This document shows, in pieces, positions 33,640-44,020 of a DNA stretch of 64,000 nucleotides; the first letter of the stretch is position 1, and every line of letters starts with the position of its first letter. Under the pieces are notes generated by a model. It did no database searches. It worked only from the letters and a program-made list of their open reading frames with translations, and had not been told where the DNA came from. The stretch is from Silvibacterium dinghuense (GTDB lineage: Bacteria > Acidobacteriota > Terriglobia > Terriglobales > Acidobacteriaceae), in assembly GCF_004123295.1 (NCBI RefSeq), contig NZ_SDMK01000002.1, positions 1,127,397 through 1,191,396 of the forward strand. Direction: 5' to 3'. The translations under genes were made by a program, and so were the position numbers.

Positions 33640-35310
33640 CTATGCATCCGTGTGGATCCAGCTTTGCAACAGCCGCGTACTCTGTTGTGGCTCCCTGCGC
33701 AGGTGCTCGCTGACCGAATCAAAGACTGCCTGGGCCTGCAACCGCTGACGCTCGGCAGCCACCTCCTCCGGCGTCGCTTCGGCCGCAGCTGGAAGCGCGG
33801 CAACATTGGCTGCGGGAGCAGGCAGCGCCGGCGGTGTGGCGATCGCCTGCACCTGCCGCATCACCGGACGGATCACAAACCAGAACAGCACCAGAGCACA
33901 GAGCAGTAGACCTCCATAGCGGAAGAGCGGCGCCGCCTGTCCTGCCGTCTGCATCAGCCGCTCCCCAAGCGGCGCCGGGGCCAGACCGCTCTCGTCAAAG
34001 GGAAGGCTCTCCACGCTCACCAGATCGCCGCGTGTCGCATCATAACCAACTGTGGCCTTGACTAGATCGGTCATCCGCGTCATCTCTTCCTGCGACCGCG
34101 GCTGCCAACGCGCCTGCTTGCCCGTTCCCACCTGCTGGTAATTGATCAGCACGGCCGCATTCACCCGGTGCAGCCGCCCCGCCCCCTGCGTCACATGCCT
34201 CACCCGCTTCGATGCGGCATATGTGTTGGATTCCTGCTTGGCCGACTCCAGGCTGGAGGTCGAACTTGGATAGACAGGCGGCTGGGTATTCGGAGCATTG
34301 CTGGCCGTGCCCGGCACACCAGTGGCGGCTGGCGCGGGAGTAGCCTCACGATCCGATTTCTGACTGGTCAGCGTGACCACGGTGTTGGGATCATAGGTCT
34401 CATCGACCTCATCGCTGGCGGCGGTATCGTAATCGAGATCGACCGAGGCATGCACGTTGCCGACACCGGCCACAGGCTCAAGCGTGGCCATCAACTTGTC
34501 AGCCATGCTCTGCTCAAGCGCCGCAGTCTCCACGCTCGAACTCTTCTTGCCAAGCTGCCTGCCCGTGCTGTCCACCAGCACAACATTCTCCGCGTGCAGA
34601 TCGTCGACCGAGGCTGCTACCAGATTGCGGATCGCCTCCGCGCTCTCTGTCGAAAGGTCACGATGCCGCAGCTTGAGCACAACCGAAGCCTTCGCGTCCC
34701 GCTGCTGCTCGCTGAAGAGCGAATCGTGCGGCAGCACAAGATTCACCCGCGCGCTTTCGACATCGGCCAATGTGGAGATGGTATGTTCGAGCTCGCCTTC
34801 GAGCGCACGCTGATAATTCACCTTCTCCTCGAACTCCGAACCGATCCAGTTCGGCTTGTCGAAGAGATCAAAGCCCATGCGGCCGCTGCGCGGACCGCCC
34901 TTGGCCGCGGTCAGCAGCCGCGCCTTGTCAAGCGAATCGGCCGGCACGCGCAGGGTTCCACCATCCGGCGTCACGTTGTATGGAATGCCCGCTCCGCTGA
35001 GCGCCGTCGCCATCTCGCGCTCGTCCTCGGTATCGAGTCCGGAATAAAGTGTCCTCCAATCGGTACGGGTTGCATACCATCCAACGGCGATGATGCTCAG
35101 CAGGGCCAGTACTGCACCGATCCCCAGCCATTGGCGCTGGCGGCGCTCCAGCCTCTGCCATCCCTCAAGGAAGCGGCCAAAGGCCAGCGCAACCGCCGGT
35201 GCCGCCCGTTCGCGCAACGACCGTGCTCCACCGGTCGAGGCCGCGCCCTCGCCGCGCATCTCCGGCCGGATCTCGGCCCGCGTCTCCGTCTGTGCGTCTC
35301 TCTCTGCCAC
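33640..35310 (-). CDS. fliF: Flagellar MS-ring protein FliF
   Basis: A 556-residue protein with two membrane helices (about 64-82 and 466-486) bracketing a periplasmic ring-building region. That region has TLYSGLDTEDEREMATALSGAGIPYNV, FEEKVNYQRALEGELEHTISTLADVESARVNLVLP and VNAAVLINY. The GTG start at 35310 gives a slightly extended cytoplasmic N-terminus. The C-terminal tail should bind FliG, encoded 45 bp downstream. Confidence 0.95.
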   Translation of the reverse strand: MAERDAQTETRAEIRPEMRGEGAASTGGARSLRERAAPAVALAFGRFLEGWQRLERRQRQWLGIGAVLALLSIIAVGWYATRTDWRTLYSGLDTEDEREMATALSGAGIPYNVTPDGGTLRVPADSLDKARLLTAAKGGPRSGRMGFDLFDKPNWIGSEFEEKVNYQRALEGELEHTISTLADVESARVNLVLPHDSLFSEQQRDAKASVVLKLRHRDLSTESAEAIRNLVAASVDDLHAENVVLVDSTGRQLGKKSSSVETAALEQSMADKLMATLEPVAGVGNVHASVDLDYDTAASDEVDETYDPNTVVTLTSQKSDREATPAPAATGVPGTASNAPNTQPPVYPSSTSSLESAKQESNTYAASKRVRHVTQGAGRLHRVNAAVLINYQQVGTGKQARWQPRSQEEMTRMTDLVKATVGYDATRGDLVSVESLPFDESGLAPAPLGERLMQTAGQAAPLFRYGGLLLCALVLFWFVIRPVMRQVQAIATPPALPAPAANVAALPAAAEATPEEVAAERQRLQAQAVFDSVSEHLRREPQQSTRLLQSWIHTDA

Positions 35311-35360
35311 TGCCTCTGATCCCCGCTATCGGCCGCCCCACCAGGTGGCGCAAGCCTGTC

Positions 35361-35690
35361 TCAAAACTGCATCTGCATCAGCTGCTGATACGCGGCGACG
35401 GCCTTGTTCCGCACCGCAAGAGTCATCTCAAAGGCCAGGTTGGCCTTCTGGGTCGCGATCATCGCCTCATGCACATCGACACCGTTACCGGCCATCAGTC
35501 CCTGCACCGTGCTTGTCGCGTCACTCTCAAGCTGCTGCTCGCTTTCAAGAGCCGAGCGCAGCAGGTTGCTGAAGGGCATCTGGCTGCCGTCTGCTCCTGA
35601 AGCAGCCGTGCCCGGCCCAACAGAACCTGTCATCGCAGAGCCCGCTCCACCGGCCATCATGGCCCCGATCGTGTTGAGATCCATCGCCAT
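35361..35690 (-). CDS. fliE: Hook-basal body protein FliE
   Basis: A 109-residue small protein with a C-terminal FliE pattern: FSNLLRSALESEQQLESDATSTVQGLMAGNGVDVHEAMIATQKANLAFEMTLAVRNKAVAAYQQLMQMQF. It links the MS ring to the rod. GAGAGG precedes the ATG. It lies in the canonical flgB-flgC-fliE-fliF order. Confidence 0.94.
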   Translation of the reverse strand: MAMDLNTIGAMMAGGAGSAMTGSVGPGTAASGADGSQMPFSNLLRSALESEQQLESDATSTVQGLMAGNGVDVHEAMIATQKANLAFEMTLAVRNKAVAAYQQLMQMQF

Positions 35691-35718
35691 CCTCTCTTTC
35701 CCTGCCCGGCTATCGCCG

Positions 35719-36243
35719 CTATGCCTTCATAATGTCGAGCGAGGAGCCGATCATTGCCTTAGTCGCCTGCACCGCCGAGCTGTTGAGCCCGTAGGCCCGG
35801 TTGGCGCTCATCAGGTCCACCATCTCGGTCAGCGGATTGATGTCCGGATAAGAGACATAGCCGTCCTTGTCCGCATCGGGATGCTGCGGGTCATAGCGGC
35901 GCAATCCATTGGCCTTGTCCTGCACCACGGCAGCGATGGTCACGCCGCCGACATTGCCCTCGGCCTCGGCAAAGACGTCGTCTCCCGGAAATCCGGCGCC
36001 GGAGAACCCATTCCCCACCGCACCGTTTCCGGTATAAGCCGCTTCGGAAATGCCCTGGTCTGCAAAGGCATCCGCGAAACTCGGCGCCTCGGACTCGAAG
36101 ACCACATGCTGACGCCGGTAAGGCCCACCCTGCGGCGTCTGCGTCGTTTCCGCGTTGGCCATGTTCGCCGCCACCACCTCGGCCCGCAGCCGCTCGGCGG
36201 AGAGTGCCGAGCCGCTGACATCCATCACTCCAAAGAGATTCAT
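35719..36243 (-). CDS. flgC: Proximal rod protein FlgC
   Basis: A 174-residue rod protein. It starts MNLFGVMDVSGSALSAERLRAEVVAANMANAETT and ends MVDLMSANRAYGLNSSAVQATKAMIGSSLDIMKA, with YVSYPDINPLTEM before it, all standard for FlgC. The ATG at 36243 has GGGGAG upstream; the frame is open 25 more codons upstream with no support. Confidence 0.95.
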   Translation of the reverse strand: MNLFGVMDVSGSALSAERLRAEVVAANMANAETTQTPQGGPYRRQHVVFESEAPSFADAFADQGISEAAYTGNGAVGNGFSGAGFPGDDVFAEAEGNVGGVTIAAVVQDKANGLRRYDPQHPDADKDGYVSYPDINPLTEMVDLMSANRAYGLNSSAVQATKAMIGSSLDIMKA

Positions 36244-36333
36244 CGCTCCCCACCCTTTTCCGCTTGCCCTGGTTGCCCCGATTGCAAATCCATTGCCTCT
36301 GTCTTCCTCTGCCACCATGCGCGACCTGACCGG

Positions 36334-36726
36334 TTACTTGCTGTCGGCGTGGATCGCATCCATTACCGTCGAGTACTCGTTCTTGAGCAGCGCGACGCCC
36401 ATGCGGAAACGCAGTTGATCCTCGGCCATCTTCAGTCCCTCGCGATCCATCGACACGTTGTTGCCATCAGGCCGCTCGAGCAGTCCGTCGACACGCTCGA
36501 CCGAGGCCGCGCGCCGCGCGCCTACCGGCCGTCCCGCCGCCTCATCCTTCCTCCGTTCGGTGATCTCGCCCATCGAGGCCTCCATCTCTGCGGCAAAGTC
36601 CAGGCCCACCGCGCGATAGCCCGGCGTATCCACATTGGCCGCATTCTGCGCGGTCAGCTTCATCTCCAGGCCGGTGAGATCGAGATAGCGCTCCAGCTGA
36701 TCGCTCAACAGGGTTGTCACGTACAT
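36334..36726 (-). CDS. flgB: Proximal rod protein FlgB
   Basis: A 130-residue rod protein with LTAQNAANVDTPGYRAVGLDFAAEME (NVDTPGY motif) and a C-terminal helix ending LKNEYSTVMDAIHADSK. The ATG at 36726 follows GGGAGG; a start 24 codons earlier would overlap the upstream regulator gene by 4 bp but lacks family support. It opens the structural part of the cluster. Confidence 0.93.
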   Translation of the reverse strand: MYVTTLLSDQLERYLDLTGLEMKLTAQNAANVDTPGYRAVGLDFAAEMEASMGEITERRKDEAAGRPVGARRAASVERVDGLLERPDGNNVSMDREGLKMAEDQLRFRMGVALLKNEYSTVMDAIHADSK

Positions 36727-36794
36727 GGCATTGCCTCCCGTATCCATCCCTGCAAACCATCCACCAGCCGTAAGCGGCGGGGATTGCAAAACTC

Positions 36795-38069
36795 TCATGC
36801 CGGCTCTTCTTCGCCAAACTCGATCTCCGACACGCCGATCTCCGGACGCTCCTCGGCAAGAATCCAGGCTCGCTCGAGCACGTGCTCAAGCTCACGCACA
36901 TTGCCCGGCCAGGGATACGCCTCGAGCCGCGCTCGGGCTTCCATGCTCAGGCTTTTCGCCGCGCTGCGCTCACTCAGCCGGGCAAGAAAGTGTCCAACGA
37001 GCTCTTCGATATCCCGCACCCGTCCAGCCAGGGGCGGCGTACGGATCGAAAAGACAGAAAGACGGTGATAAAGATCCATGCGGAAGGTGCCATCATTCGC
37101 CATCCGCGCCAGAGGCCGATGCGTGGCCGCGACCAGCCGCACATCCACCTTCACCGCCTCGTTGTCGCCAATGCGCTGCAGCTCTCCGCTCTCGAGAAAG
37201 CGCAGCAGCTTGGCTTGCAGCGGCAGCGGCATCTCGCCGATCTCATCGAGAAAGAGCGTGCCTCCGTGCGCAGCCTCGATCCTGCCCGTGCGGCCCTGCA
37301 CCGCGCCCGTGAAGGCGCCGCGCGTATGCCCGAAGAGTTCGGCCTCGAGCAGCGATTCGGGAATAGCCGCGCAGTTCAACACCACGAAGGCCCGTGAAGA
37401 GCGAGGGCTCAGGCGGTGCAGTGCGCGCGCCACCAGTTCCTTGCCTGTCCCGGTCGGCCCCTGGATGAGCACCGGGGTCGTGCGCGGAGCTACGAGGCGG
37501 ATGCGCCGGCTCACCTCGAGCATGGCCGCATCCTCACCGATAAACTCCGGAAGGCGAAGACTGGCCTGCGGCAATGGAGTCGCCACGCCCTGCACTACTC
37601 TCAACGCCGGCATGGCGTCAGAGCGAAGGGCCGCGGCTTCAGGCCGCGCGGTTTCGATTACGGGCGCCGCGTTCCAGGCAGCTCCGTCGCCGTCCTGTCC
37701 GCGGCGCACAGCCAGCAGCACCTCGTTGCGGCGCGGGCTGCGTGTCTGTCCGGATAGCTCAGCATCGCCCAGGGAGACCAGGTCCATCTCTCCATAAAGG
37801 CGTTGGCAGTCGGCGACAAACTCTGTTATCTCGAGATCGGGCAGCCAGCTATCGACGATCAATGTCTCAGCAGGCTCGGCATCGAGCAGCGCCAGCGCCT
37901 CTGCCCCGCCGGCCGCTTCGCGCACCTGCCAGCGCAGGCTCACCAGCGTCTCCCGCACCCGCTGACGAAAGGAGAGATCGGAACTCACCAGTACCGTGGT
38001 ACGCGGCCGCGGCGCCGTTGCAGCCATGGGAGGATGCGCAAGGGAAGAAGAATAGGGTGTTGCGAGCAT
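36795..38069 (-). CDS. NtrC-type sigma-54 activator lacking the DNA-binding domain (FlgR/FlrC-like)
   Basis: A 424-residue protein. Residues 24-85 form the first half of a receiver domain with Asp31 and a phospho-acceptor-like Asp73, but the second half is not recognisable. The AAA+ domain (about 172-410) is complete: Walker A GPTGTGK at 204-210, the sigma-54 contact loop GAFTGA at 251-256, Walker B LFLDEIGEM with Asp275-Glu276, arginine fingers in FRMDLYHRL and PWPGNVRELEHVLERAW. The protein ends about 20 residues later, so the Fis-type helix-turn-helix is missing, as in Helicobacter FlgR. It likely activates sigma-54 flagellar promoters from solution. AGGAG precedes the ATG. It follows the OmpR-type gene by 37 bp. 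Confidence 0.9.
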   Translation of the reverse strand: MLATPYSSSLAHPPMAATAPRPRTTVLVSSDLSFRQRVRETLVSLRWQVREAAGGAEALALLDAEPAETLIVDSWLPDLEITEFVADCQRLYGEMDLVSLGDAELSGQTRSPRRNEVLLAVRRGQDGDGAAWNAAPVIETARPEAAALRSDAMPALRVVQGVATPLPQASLRLPEFIGEDAAMLEVSRRIRLVAPRTTPVLIQGPTGTGKELVARALHRLSPRSSRAFVVLNCAAIPESLLEAELFGHTRGAFTGAVQGRTGRIEAAHGGTLFLDEIGEMPLPLQAKLLRFLESGELQRIGDNEAVKVDVRLVAATHRPLARMANDGTFRMDLYHRLSVFSIRTPPLAGRVRDIEELVGHFLARLSERSAAKSLSMEARARLEAYPWPGNVRELEHVLERAWILAEERPEIGVSEIEFGEEEPA

Positions 38070-38106
38070 AGTGTCTGCGCTCCTTTAGCGCTTGTTTGCA
38101 GTCTGG

Positions 38107-38775
38107 TTACTGCGCGAGTCCGATGGCGTACCCCTGCCCGCGCACCGTCTCGATCAACGCCGGTTGGCCGGTATCGCCCAGCTTGCGGCGGAGGTAGTTC
38201 ACATAGACATCCACTACATTTGTGGTGCTGGCGCGCAGCTCCCATACATGCTCCAGCAGGGTCGCGCGGGAGACTGCCTGCCCGCGGTTCAGCAGCAGAT
38301 ATTCGAGCAGTGCGAATTCCTTGTTCGTGAGGGTGACCGCACGGCCTTCACAAAGCACGCTGCGCTCTACCCGGTTGACCTCAAGACCGCGCTGGCGCAG
38401 CACCATGGCTGCCGCGCCACGGCGGCGCACGACCGCCCGGCAGCGCGCCCGGAGCTCGGACATGGCGAAAGGCTTGGCGAGAAAATCGTCCGCCCCCAGC
38501 TCCAGCACCTGCACCCGCACCTCGAGCGCGGAGCGCGCCGAGAGCACCAGGACCGGCGCATCCTCACCTGAAGCACGCAGCAGTTTCAACACCTCGAGAC
38601 CATCGCGGCGCGGCAGGTTCAGATCGAGAATGGTCAGGTCCGGAGCCACGGTGTGAAACTGATCCACGGCCTCCTGCCCGTCGCACGCCACGACGACAGA
38701 GTGTCCCTCGCCTGCAAAAGACCGCTGCAAAAGTGCTGCCAGTGCCTGGTCACCGTCTACCACCAGAAGACGCAT
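38107..38775 (-). CDS. OmpR-family response regulator
   Basis: A 222-residue regulator with a receiver domain (Asp acceptor in LTILDLNLP, conserved Lys in DDFLAKPF) and a winged-helix DNA-binding domain (VTLTNKEFALLEYLLLNRGQAVSRATLLEHVW, VDVYVNYLRRKLG, IETVRGQGYAI). The ATG at 38775 starts exactly at MRLLVVDGD; 16 more codons are open upstream. No histidine kinase is adjacent. It lies at the head of the flagellar run, probably co-transcribed with the NtrC-type gene, and may control cluster expression. Confidence 0.92.
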   Translation of the reverse strand: MRLLVVDGDQALAALLQRSFAGEGHSVVVACDGQEAVDQFHTVAPDLTILDLNLPRRDGLEVLKLLRASGEDAPVLVLSARSALEVRVQVLELGADDFLAKPFAMSELRARCRAVVRRRGAAAMVLRQRGLEVNRVERSVLCEGRAVTLTNKEFALLEYLLLNRGQAVSRATLLEHVWELRASTTNVVDVYVNYLRRKLGDTGQPALIETVRGQGYAIGLAQ

Positions 38776-38978
38776 CGCTGTTTCCCTCACGGCTACTTTC
38801 CCGCGAAGCGGCGCAGCGAACAATAGGCAAAAGCAAAGACGGCTGTGGCAGTATTTCCGCTATGGGAAAAGCAGGAAGGGGCGTACCAAAACAAGATCAG
38901 GACGAAAAGGGAGTCACACCGGCACAGGAACGATCACCGTTATGTGTAAATGGCCATGCAGAAAAAGAAATCCGTGCA

Positions 38979-38993
38979 GTTCGCTTTTTATTC
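38979..38993 (+). promoter_or_regulatory. Candidate LexA operator upstream of lexA
   Basis: GTTC-N7-ATTC, one base off the direct-repeat type GTTC-N7-GTTC known from Alphaproteobacteria, 14 nt before the lexA ATG. The same stretch can be read as TTCGC repeated with 6 nt between. The position suits autoregulation. Acidobacterial LexA sites are not known to me. Confidence 0.4.
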
Positions 38994-39007
38994 GCTACAA
39001 TGAGCAC

Positions 39008-39610
39008 ATGGCGGTTACGCGTCGACAAAAAGAGGTGCTGGACTTTATCACGGCGTTTGTTCAGCGCAACGGTTATTCGCCTTCGTTCGAGGAGATCGCG
39101 CAGGGTCTTGAGCTGCGCTCGCTGGCCACAGTGCACAAGCACGTGACCAATCTCCAGAACAAGGGATTGCTGCAGCGCGCGCACAACCGCAGCCGCTCGA
39201 TCGACGTGCTTCCTCCGCGCCCCAAGGCGAGACCCGGCGAGCGCTTTCCCCTGCTCGGCCGCATCGCTGCCGGTCTGCCGATTGAAGCCGTTGAGAACCA
39301 GGATTCCATCTCGCTCACCGATGTGGTCGGCAGCCGAGAGGTCTTTGCTCTCCAGGTGCGCGGCGAATCGATGCGCGACGAGCATATTGTTGACGGCGAT
39401 TATGTCTTCGTCGAGCGCGGCAACACCGCGCATGAAGGCGATATCGTCGTCGCTCTGGTCGGCGGCATGGAGTCCACGCTCAAGCGCTACTACCTCGAGG
39501 GCTCGACCATTCGCCTGCAGCCCTCGAACAGCGAAATGGATCCGATCTACGTTCCCGCCGCGCAGGTCGCTATTCAGGGACGCGTGGTCGGCGTTCTGCG
39601 CCGCTGCTAG
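39008..39610 (+). CDS. lexA: LexA, SOS repressor/self-cleaving protease
   Basis: A 200-residue protein. The N-terminal winged helix (RRQKEVLDFITAFVQRNGYSPSFEEIAQGLELRSLATVHKHVTNL) binds SOS operators. The cleavage site Ala88-Gly89 is in GRIAAGLP, and the S24 peptidase domain has Ser121 in GESM and Lys159 in STLKRYY. RecA-stimulated self-cleavage would relieve repression of DNA-repair genes. The ATG at 39008 matches the family start. Confidence 0.96.
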   Translation: MAVTRRQKEVLDFITAFVQRNGYSPSFEEIAQGLELRSLATVHKHVTNLQNKGLLQRAHNRSRSIDVLPPRPKARPGERFPLLGRIAAGLPIEAVENQDSISLTDVVGSREVFALQVRGESMRDEHIVDGDYVFVERGNTAHEGDIVVALVGGMESTLKRYYLEGSTIRLQPSNSEMDPIYVPAAQVAIQGRVVGVLRRC

Positions 39611-39681
39611 CTCTCAGCTTCTAGCTCATCCTCGCTATTTCGGCCTCCTGTTCCTGCCCGCGAAGGAAGATCGCAAAAGCA

Positions 39682-39709
39682 CCAAAGCCCGGCCTTGGCC
39701 GGGCTTTGG
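39682..39709. terminator. Bidirectional terminator between lexA and the MFS gene
   Basis: A perfect 13-bp inverted repeat (CCAAAGCCCGGCC/GGCCGGGCTTTGG) around a minimal loop, with T-rich ends in both directions. It lies between the two convergent genes and can serve both. Confidence 0.85.
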
Positions 39710-39730
39710 TATTGGAAGAGGTGCTTGCTT

Positions 39731-41305
39731 CTAGTGCGCACCGGCAGGAGCCTTCCTGCCCGGTACGACCTTGCGGAAGAGCCACACCATCGCCACACAG
39801 GCGAAAGAGAGCAGCGACATCCAGCGGAAGACATCGACGAAGGACCAGAGCTGCGCCTGTTGCCCAAGTTCGGTGTACATCCGGCCATACGCCACACCTT
39901 GCGTATTTGCAGGGTTTGTCATGTGGCCCAGGTAGTTTCTGAGCGCGCTCGTCTGCTGCTCGAACCACACGCCGGAGCGCGGAACATAGTTTGCGATCTC
40001 GTTCTGGTGCGCGTCCGTGCGCCGCGTCAGCAGTGTCTGCGCAACAGAAATTCCAATCGATCCGCCGATGTTGCGCAGCAGGTTGAAGATACCGCTGGCG
40101 CTTCCAATCTGCTCATTACGCAGAGTGCCGTAAGCCTGAGTGGTGATGGGCACGAAGACAAAGCTCAACGCGAAGCCAGTCACGATGATCGGCAGCAGCA
40201 GTGTCGTCGGACCGATGTCCAGCGTGAGATTGCCGAAGAAAAGCGACATGATGCCGAAGACCACGAAGCCGAAGGTCAGCAGGTAGCGGGCGTCGACCTT
40301 GCTGCCAAGGTAGCCGATCACCGGCATGCCGAGAATCGAACCGATGCCGCGCGGTCCGACGACCAGGCCCGCGGTGAAGGCTGTATAACCGAGCAGATCC
40401 TGATAGAAGAGCGGCAGGATCGTAATCATCGAGTAAATGCACAACCCGAACATCGCGATCAGCAGGCAGCCGATGGCGAAGTTCCAGTTTTTGAGGGTCT
40501 TCAGATTGACGAGCGGAGACTTCGAGCGCCAGGAATGCCAGACGAACCAGATAAAAGATGTGACCAGGAAAAATGTTGCCCAGCGAATCCAGGCTGCGCC
40601 GAACCAGTCGTCTTCCTGCCCCTTGTCGAGAATCACCTGCAGGCAGCCGGTCCAGACCGCCAGTAGGCCGAAGCCGAGATTGTCGAACTTTCCCGCCTTG
40701 GCATTCTTGATGTACGGCGGATCGTGCACGAAGCGGCTGATCATGAAGAGGGCCAGCGCACCAACCGGGATGTTGATGTAAAAGGCGTAACGCCAGCTGT
40801 AGGTGTCCGTAAGCCAGCCGCCCAGCGTCGGCCCGAGGACTGGAGCCACGACCACGCCAAAGGCGAAGACGGTCATCGCGATGCCGCGCTTCTGGGGCGG
40901 GAAGCTCTCGAGCAGGATGGCCTGCGAGAGCGGCTGCAGCGCACCGCCGCCAGCGCCCTGCACCACGCGCGCCAGGAGCATGATCCCGAGCGTCGGCGCC
41001 GCGCCGCAGAAGAACGAGGAAACAGTGAAGATGACGACGCAGGTGAGCAGAAACCGCTTGCGGCCGAATTTGAGCGAGAACCAGTTACTTGCCGGCAGAA
41101 TCACGGCATTGGCCACCAGATAGCTGGTAAGCACCCAGGTCGCCTCATCGTTCGAGGCCGAAAGAGACCCGGCAATATACGGCAATGCCACCGAGGCGAT
41201 CGCCGTATCCAGAACCTCCATGAAGGTGGCCAGCATCACCGAGATGGCGATAAGCCAGGGATTGACACCGGCGTTCTGCGCCTGCTGACTGCTCTCGTCT
41301 GCCAT
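39731..41305 (-). CDS. MFS drug exporter, DHA2/EmrB-QacA type
   Basis: A 524-residue integral membrane protein with about 14 hydrophobic segments, the number expected for DHA2 transporters. It has FMEVLDTAIASVALPYIAGSL (DHA2 motif D1), NWFSLKFGRKRF (motif A) and RVVQGAGGGALQPLSQA (motif B), then PVLGPTLGGWLTD (motif C). Proton-driven export of drugs or other hydrophobic compounds is the family role. No membrane-fusion (EmrA) gene is adjacent. Confidence 0.92.
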   Translation of the reverse strand: MADESSQQAQNAGVNPWLIAISVMLATFMEVLDTAIASVALPYIAGSLSASNDEATWVLTSYLVANAVILPASNWFSLKFGRKRFLLTCVVIFTVSSFFCGAAPTLGIMLLARVVQGAGGGALQPLSQAILLESFPPQKRGIAMTVFAFGVVVAPVLGPTLGGWLTDTYSWRYAFYINIPVGALALFMISRFVHDPPYIKNAKAGKFDNLGFGLLAVWTGCLQVILDKGQEDDWFGAAWIRWATFFLVTSFIWFVWHSWRSKSPLVNLKTLKNWNFAIGCLLIAMFGLCIYSMITILPLFYQDLLGYTAFTAGLVVGPRGIGSILGMPVIGYLGSKVDARYLLTFGFVVFGIMSLFFGNLTLDIGPTTLLLPIIVTGFALSFVFVPITTQAYGTLRNEQIGSASGIFNLLRNIGGSIGISVAQTLLTRRTDAHQNEIANYVPRSGVWFEQQTSALRNYLGHMTNPANTQGVAYGRMYTELGQQAQLWSFVDVFRWMSLLSFACVAMVWLFRKVVPGRKAPAGAH

Positions 41306-41755
41306 GTTCCTGCTTCTGTCTGCAAATAAAGGGAGCGGCGAAGCCGCAGAAAAGATGACACCGCGGCGGGCGAGGCGTCGCTTTACAACTTGCTGTCTAT
41401 CAATTCGATACAGAAGGTGGCCCGGAAGATGCAGACATGAACCAGATCCGGCGGCTTCCCACTTCTATAGATGTAAATGCATGAAAATAAATAAGTTCAA
41501 TCACATCCAAGGACCACTCTTGACCATCCTAAAAGCTGTCTGCACTTCTCTCTGGCACCCACCACCCTCTCTTTCCTGCATGCATGCCCTTAAAGAACTT
41601 CAAGAATTACGCATATCTCATTGAAAATAAATATGATAATGGGCACCAAACAGGAATGGCACAGGGGCTTACGCCTTGATCTACCCCAACTTAAACTTTC
41701 TTTGACAGATTGGACGTTTGCTTGCATCCCTGAATCGATATTCACCATCAGATAG
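41306..41755. other. Intergenic stretch upstream of dnaK, no gene seen
   Basis: About 450 bp between the divergent MFS and dnaK genes, AT-richer than the surroundings. Short open frames here have no recognisable product or ribosome-binding site. The part near dnaK carries its promoter, listed separately. Confidence 0.6.
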
Positions 41756-41776
41756 ATTGACAATAACTCACTCAAG
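41756..41776 (+). promoter_or_regulatory. HAIR-like HspR operator overlapping the dnaK -35 box
   Basis: ATTGACA-N7-ACTCAAG. HspR binds CTTGAGT-N7-ACTCAAG; the right half here is perfect, the spacer is exactly 7, and the left half keeps TTGA. The changed left half coincides with TTGACA, a perfect -35 hexamer at 41757-41762, so HspR binding would block RNA polymerase. A clear -10 is not seen. The dnaK ATG is 51 nt downstream. hspR itself is encoded at 46615-47031. Confidence 0.7.
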
Positions 41777-41827
41777 TGCGACAGTAGTGCTTGACGGGAG
41801 TCGTCGACAGTTCAGGAGCAGCCCAAT

Positions 41828-43747
<1,920 letters not shown>

Positions 43748-43775
43748 GTACGCAGGCAGCTGCGTTTGAACCATC

Positions 43776-43814
43776 GAGGGGCTGCTCTGTTGAAGAGCAG
43801 TCCCTCTCGTTTTC
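43776..43814 (+). terminator. Rho-independent terminator after dnaK
   Basis: A 13-bp stem (one G-U pair) with loop GTTGA, followed by TCGTTTTC, 28 nt past the dnaK stop. Confidence 0.85.
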
Positions 43815-43840
43815 AGCCTGTATTTCGGCAAAGGAGTGCT

Positions 43841-44017
43841 ATGACCGGAACCAACACATTGTGGAAGTGCGAGCAGATTCGTGCCGGACAGGTTTATAAC
43901 CGGGTGATGTTCGACACGAAGGAAGAGGCAGAGCAGTTCCGCACAGCCATGAATAAAGCCGAGCCCGATCTCTTCTGGAGTATTGAGCCGATCGAAGCGC
44001 GGATGGTGTGGAACTGA
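43841..44017 (+). CDS. Small conserved-looking hypothetical protein
   Basis: A 58-residue soluble protein, MTGTNTLWKCEQIRAG at the start and ending in MVWN. It has no membrane segment and one cysteine. AAGGAG lies at good spacing before the ATG at 43841, and the stop is only 3 nt before the glycosylase gene, so the two are translationally linked. I do not recognise the family. Confidence 0.7.
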   Translation: MTGTNTLWKCEQIRAGQVYNRVMFDTKEEAEQFRTAMNKAEPDLFWSIEPIEARMVWN

Positions 44018-44020
44018 TCG

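Noticed and set aside
36726..36800. Possible sigma-54 promoter before flgB (GCAA and GCC elements around 36785)
   Set aside because: The distance between the two elements is 13 instead of 11 positions, and the flanking bases do not fit the -24/-12 consensus.
38776..38940. sigma-54-like TGCCAC and TTGC elements upstream of the OmpR-type gene
   Set aside because: The spacer is 8 rather than 5 and the -24 box lacks GG, so it is not a credible promoter.
41304..41624. 106-codon plus-strand frame upstream of dnaK
   Set aside because: Starts inside the MFS gene start region, has low-complexity composition and no family resemblance; probably noncoding.
41306..41827. CIRCE element (HrcA operator) upstream of dnaK
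   Set aside because: No TTAGCACTC-N9-GAGTGCTAA-like repeat is present; the HAIR-like site explains regulation better.
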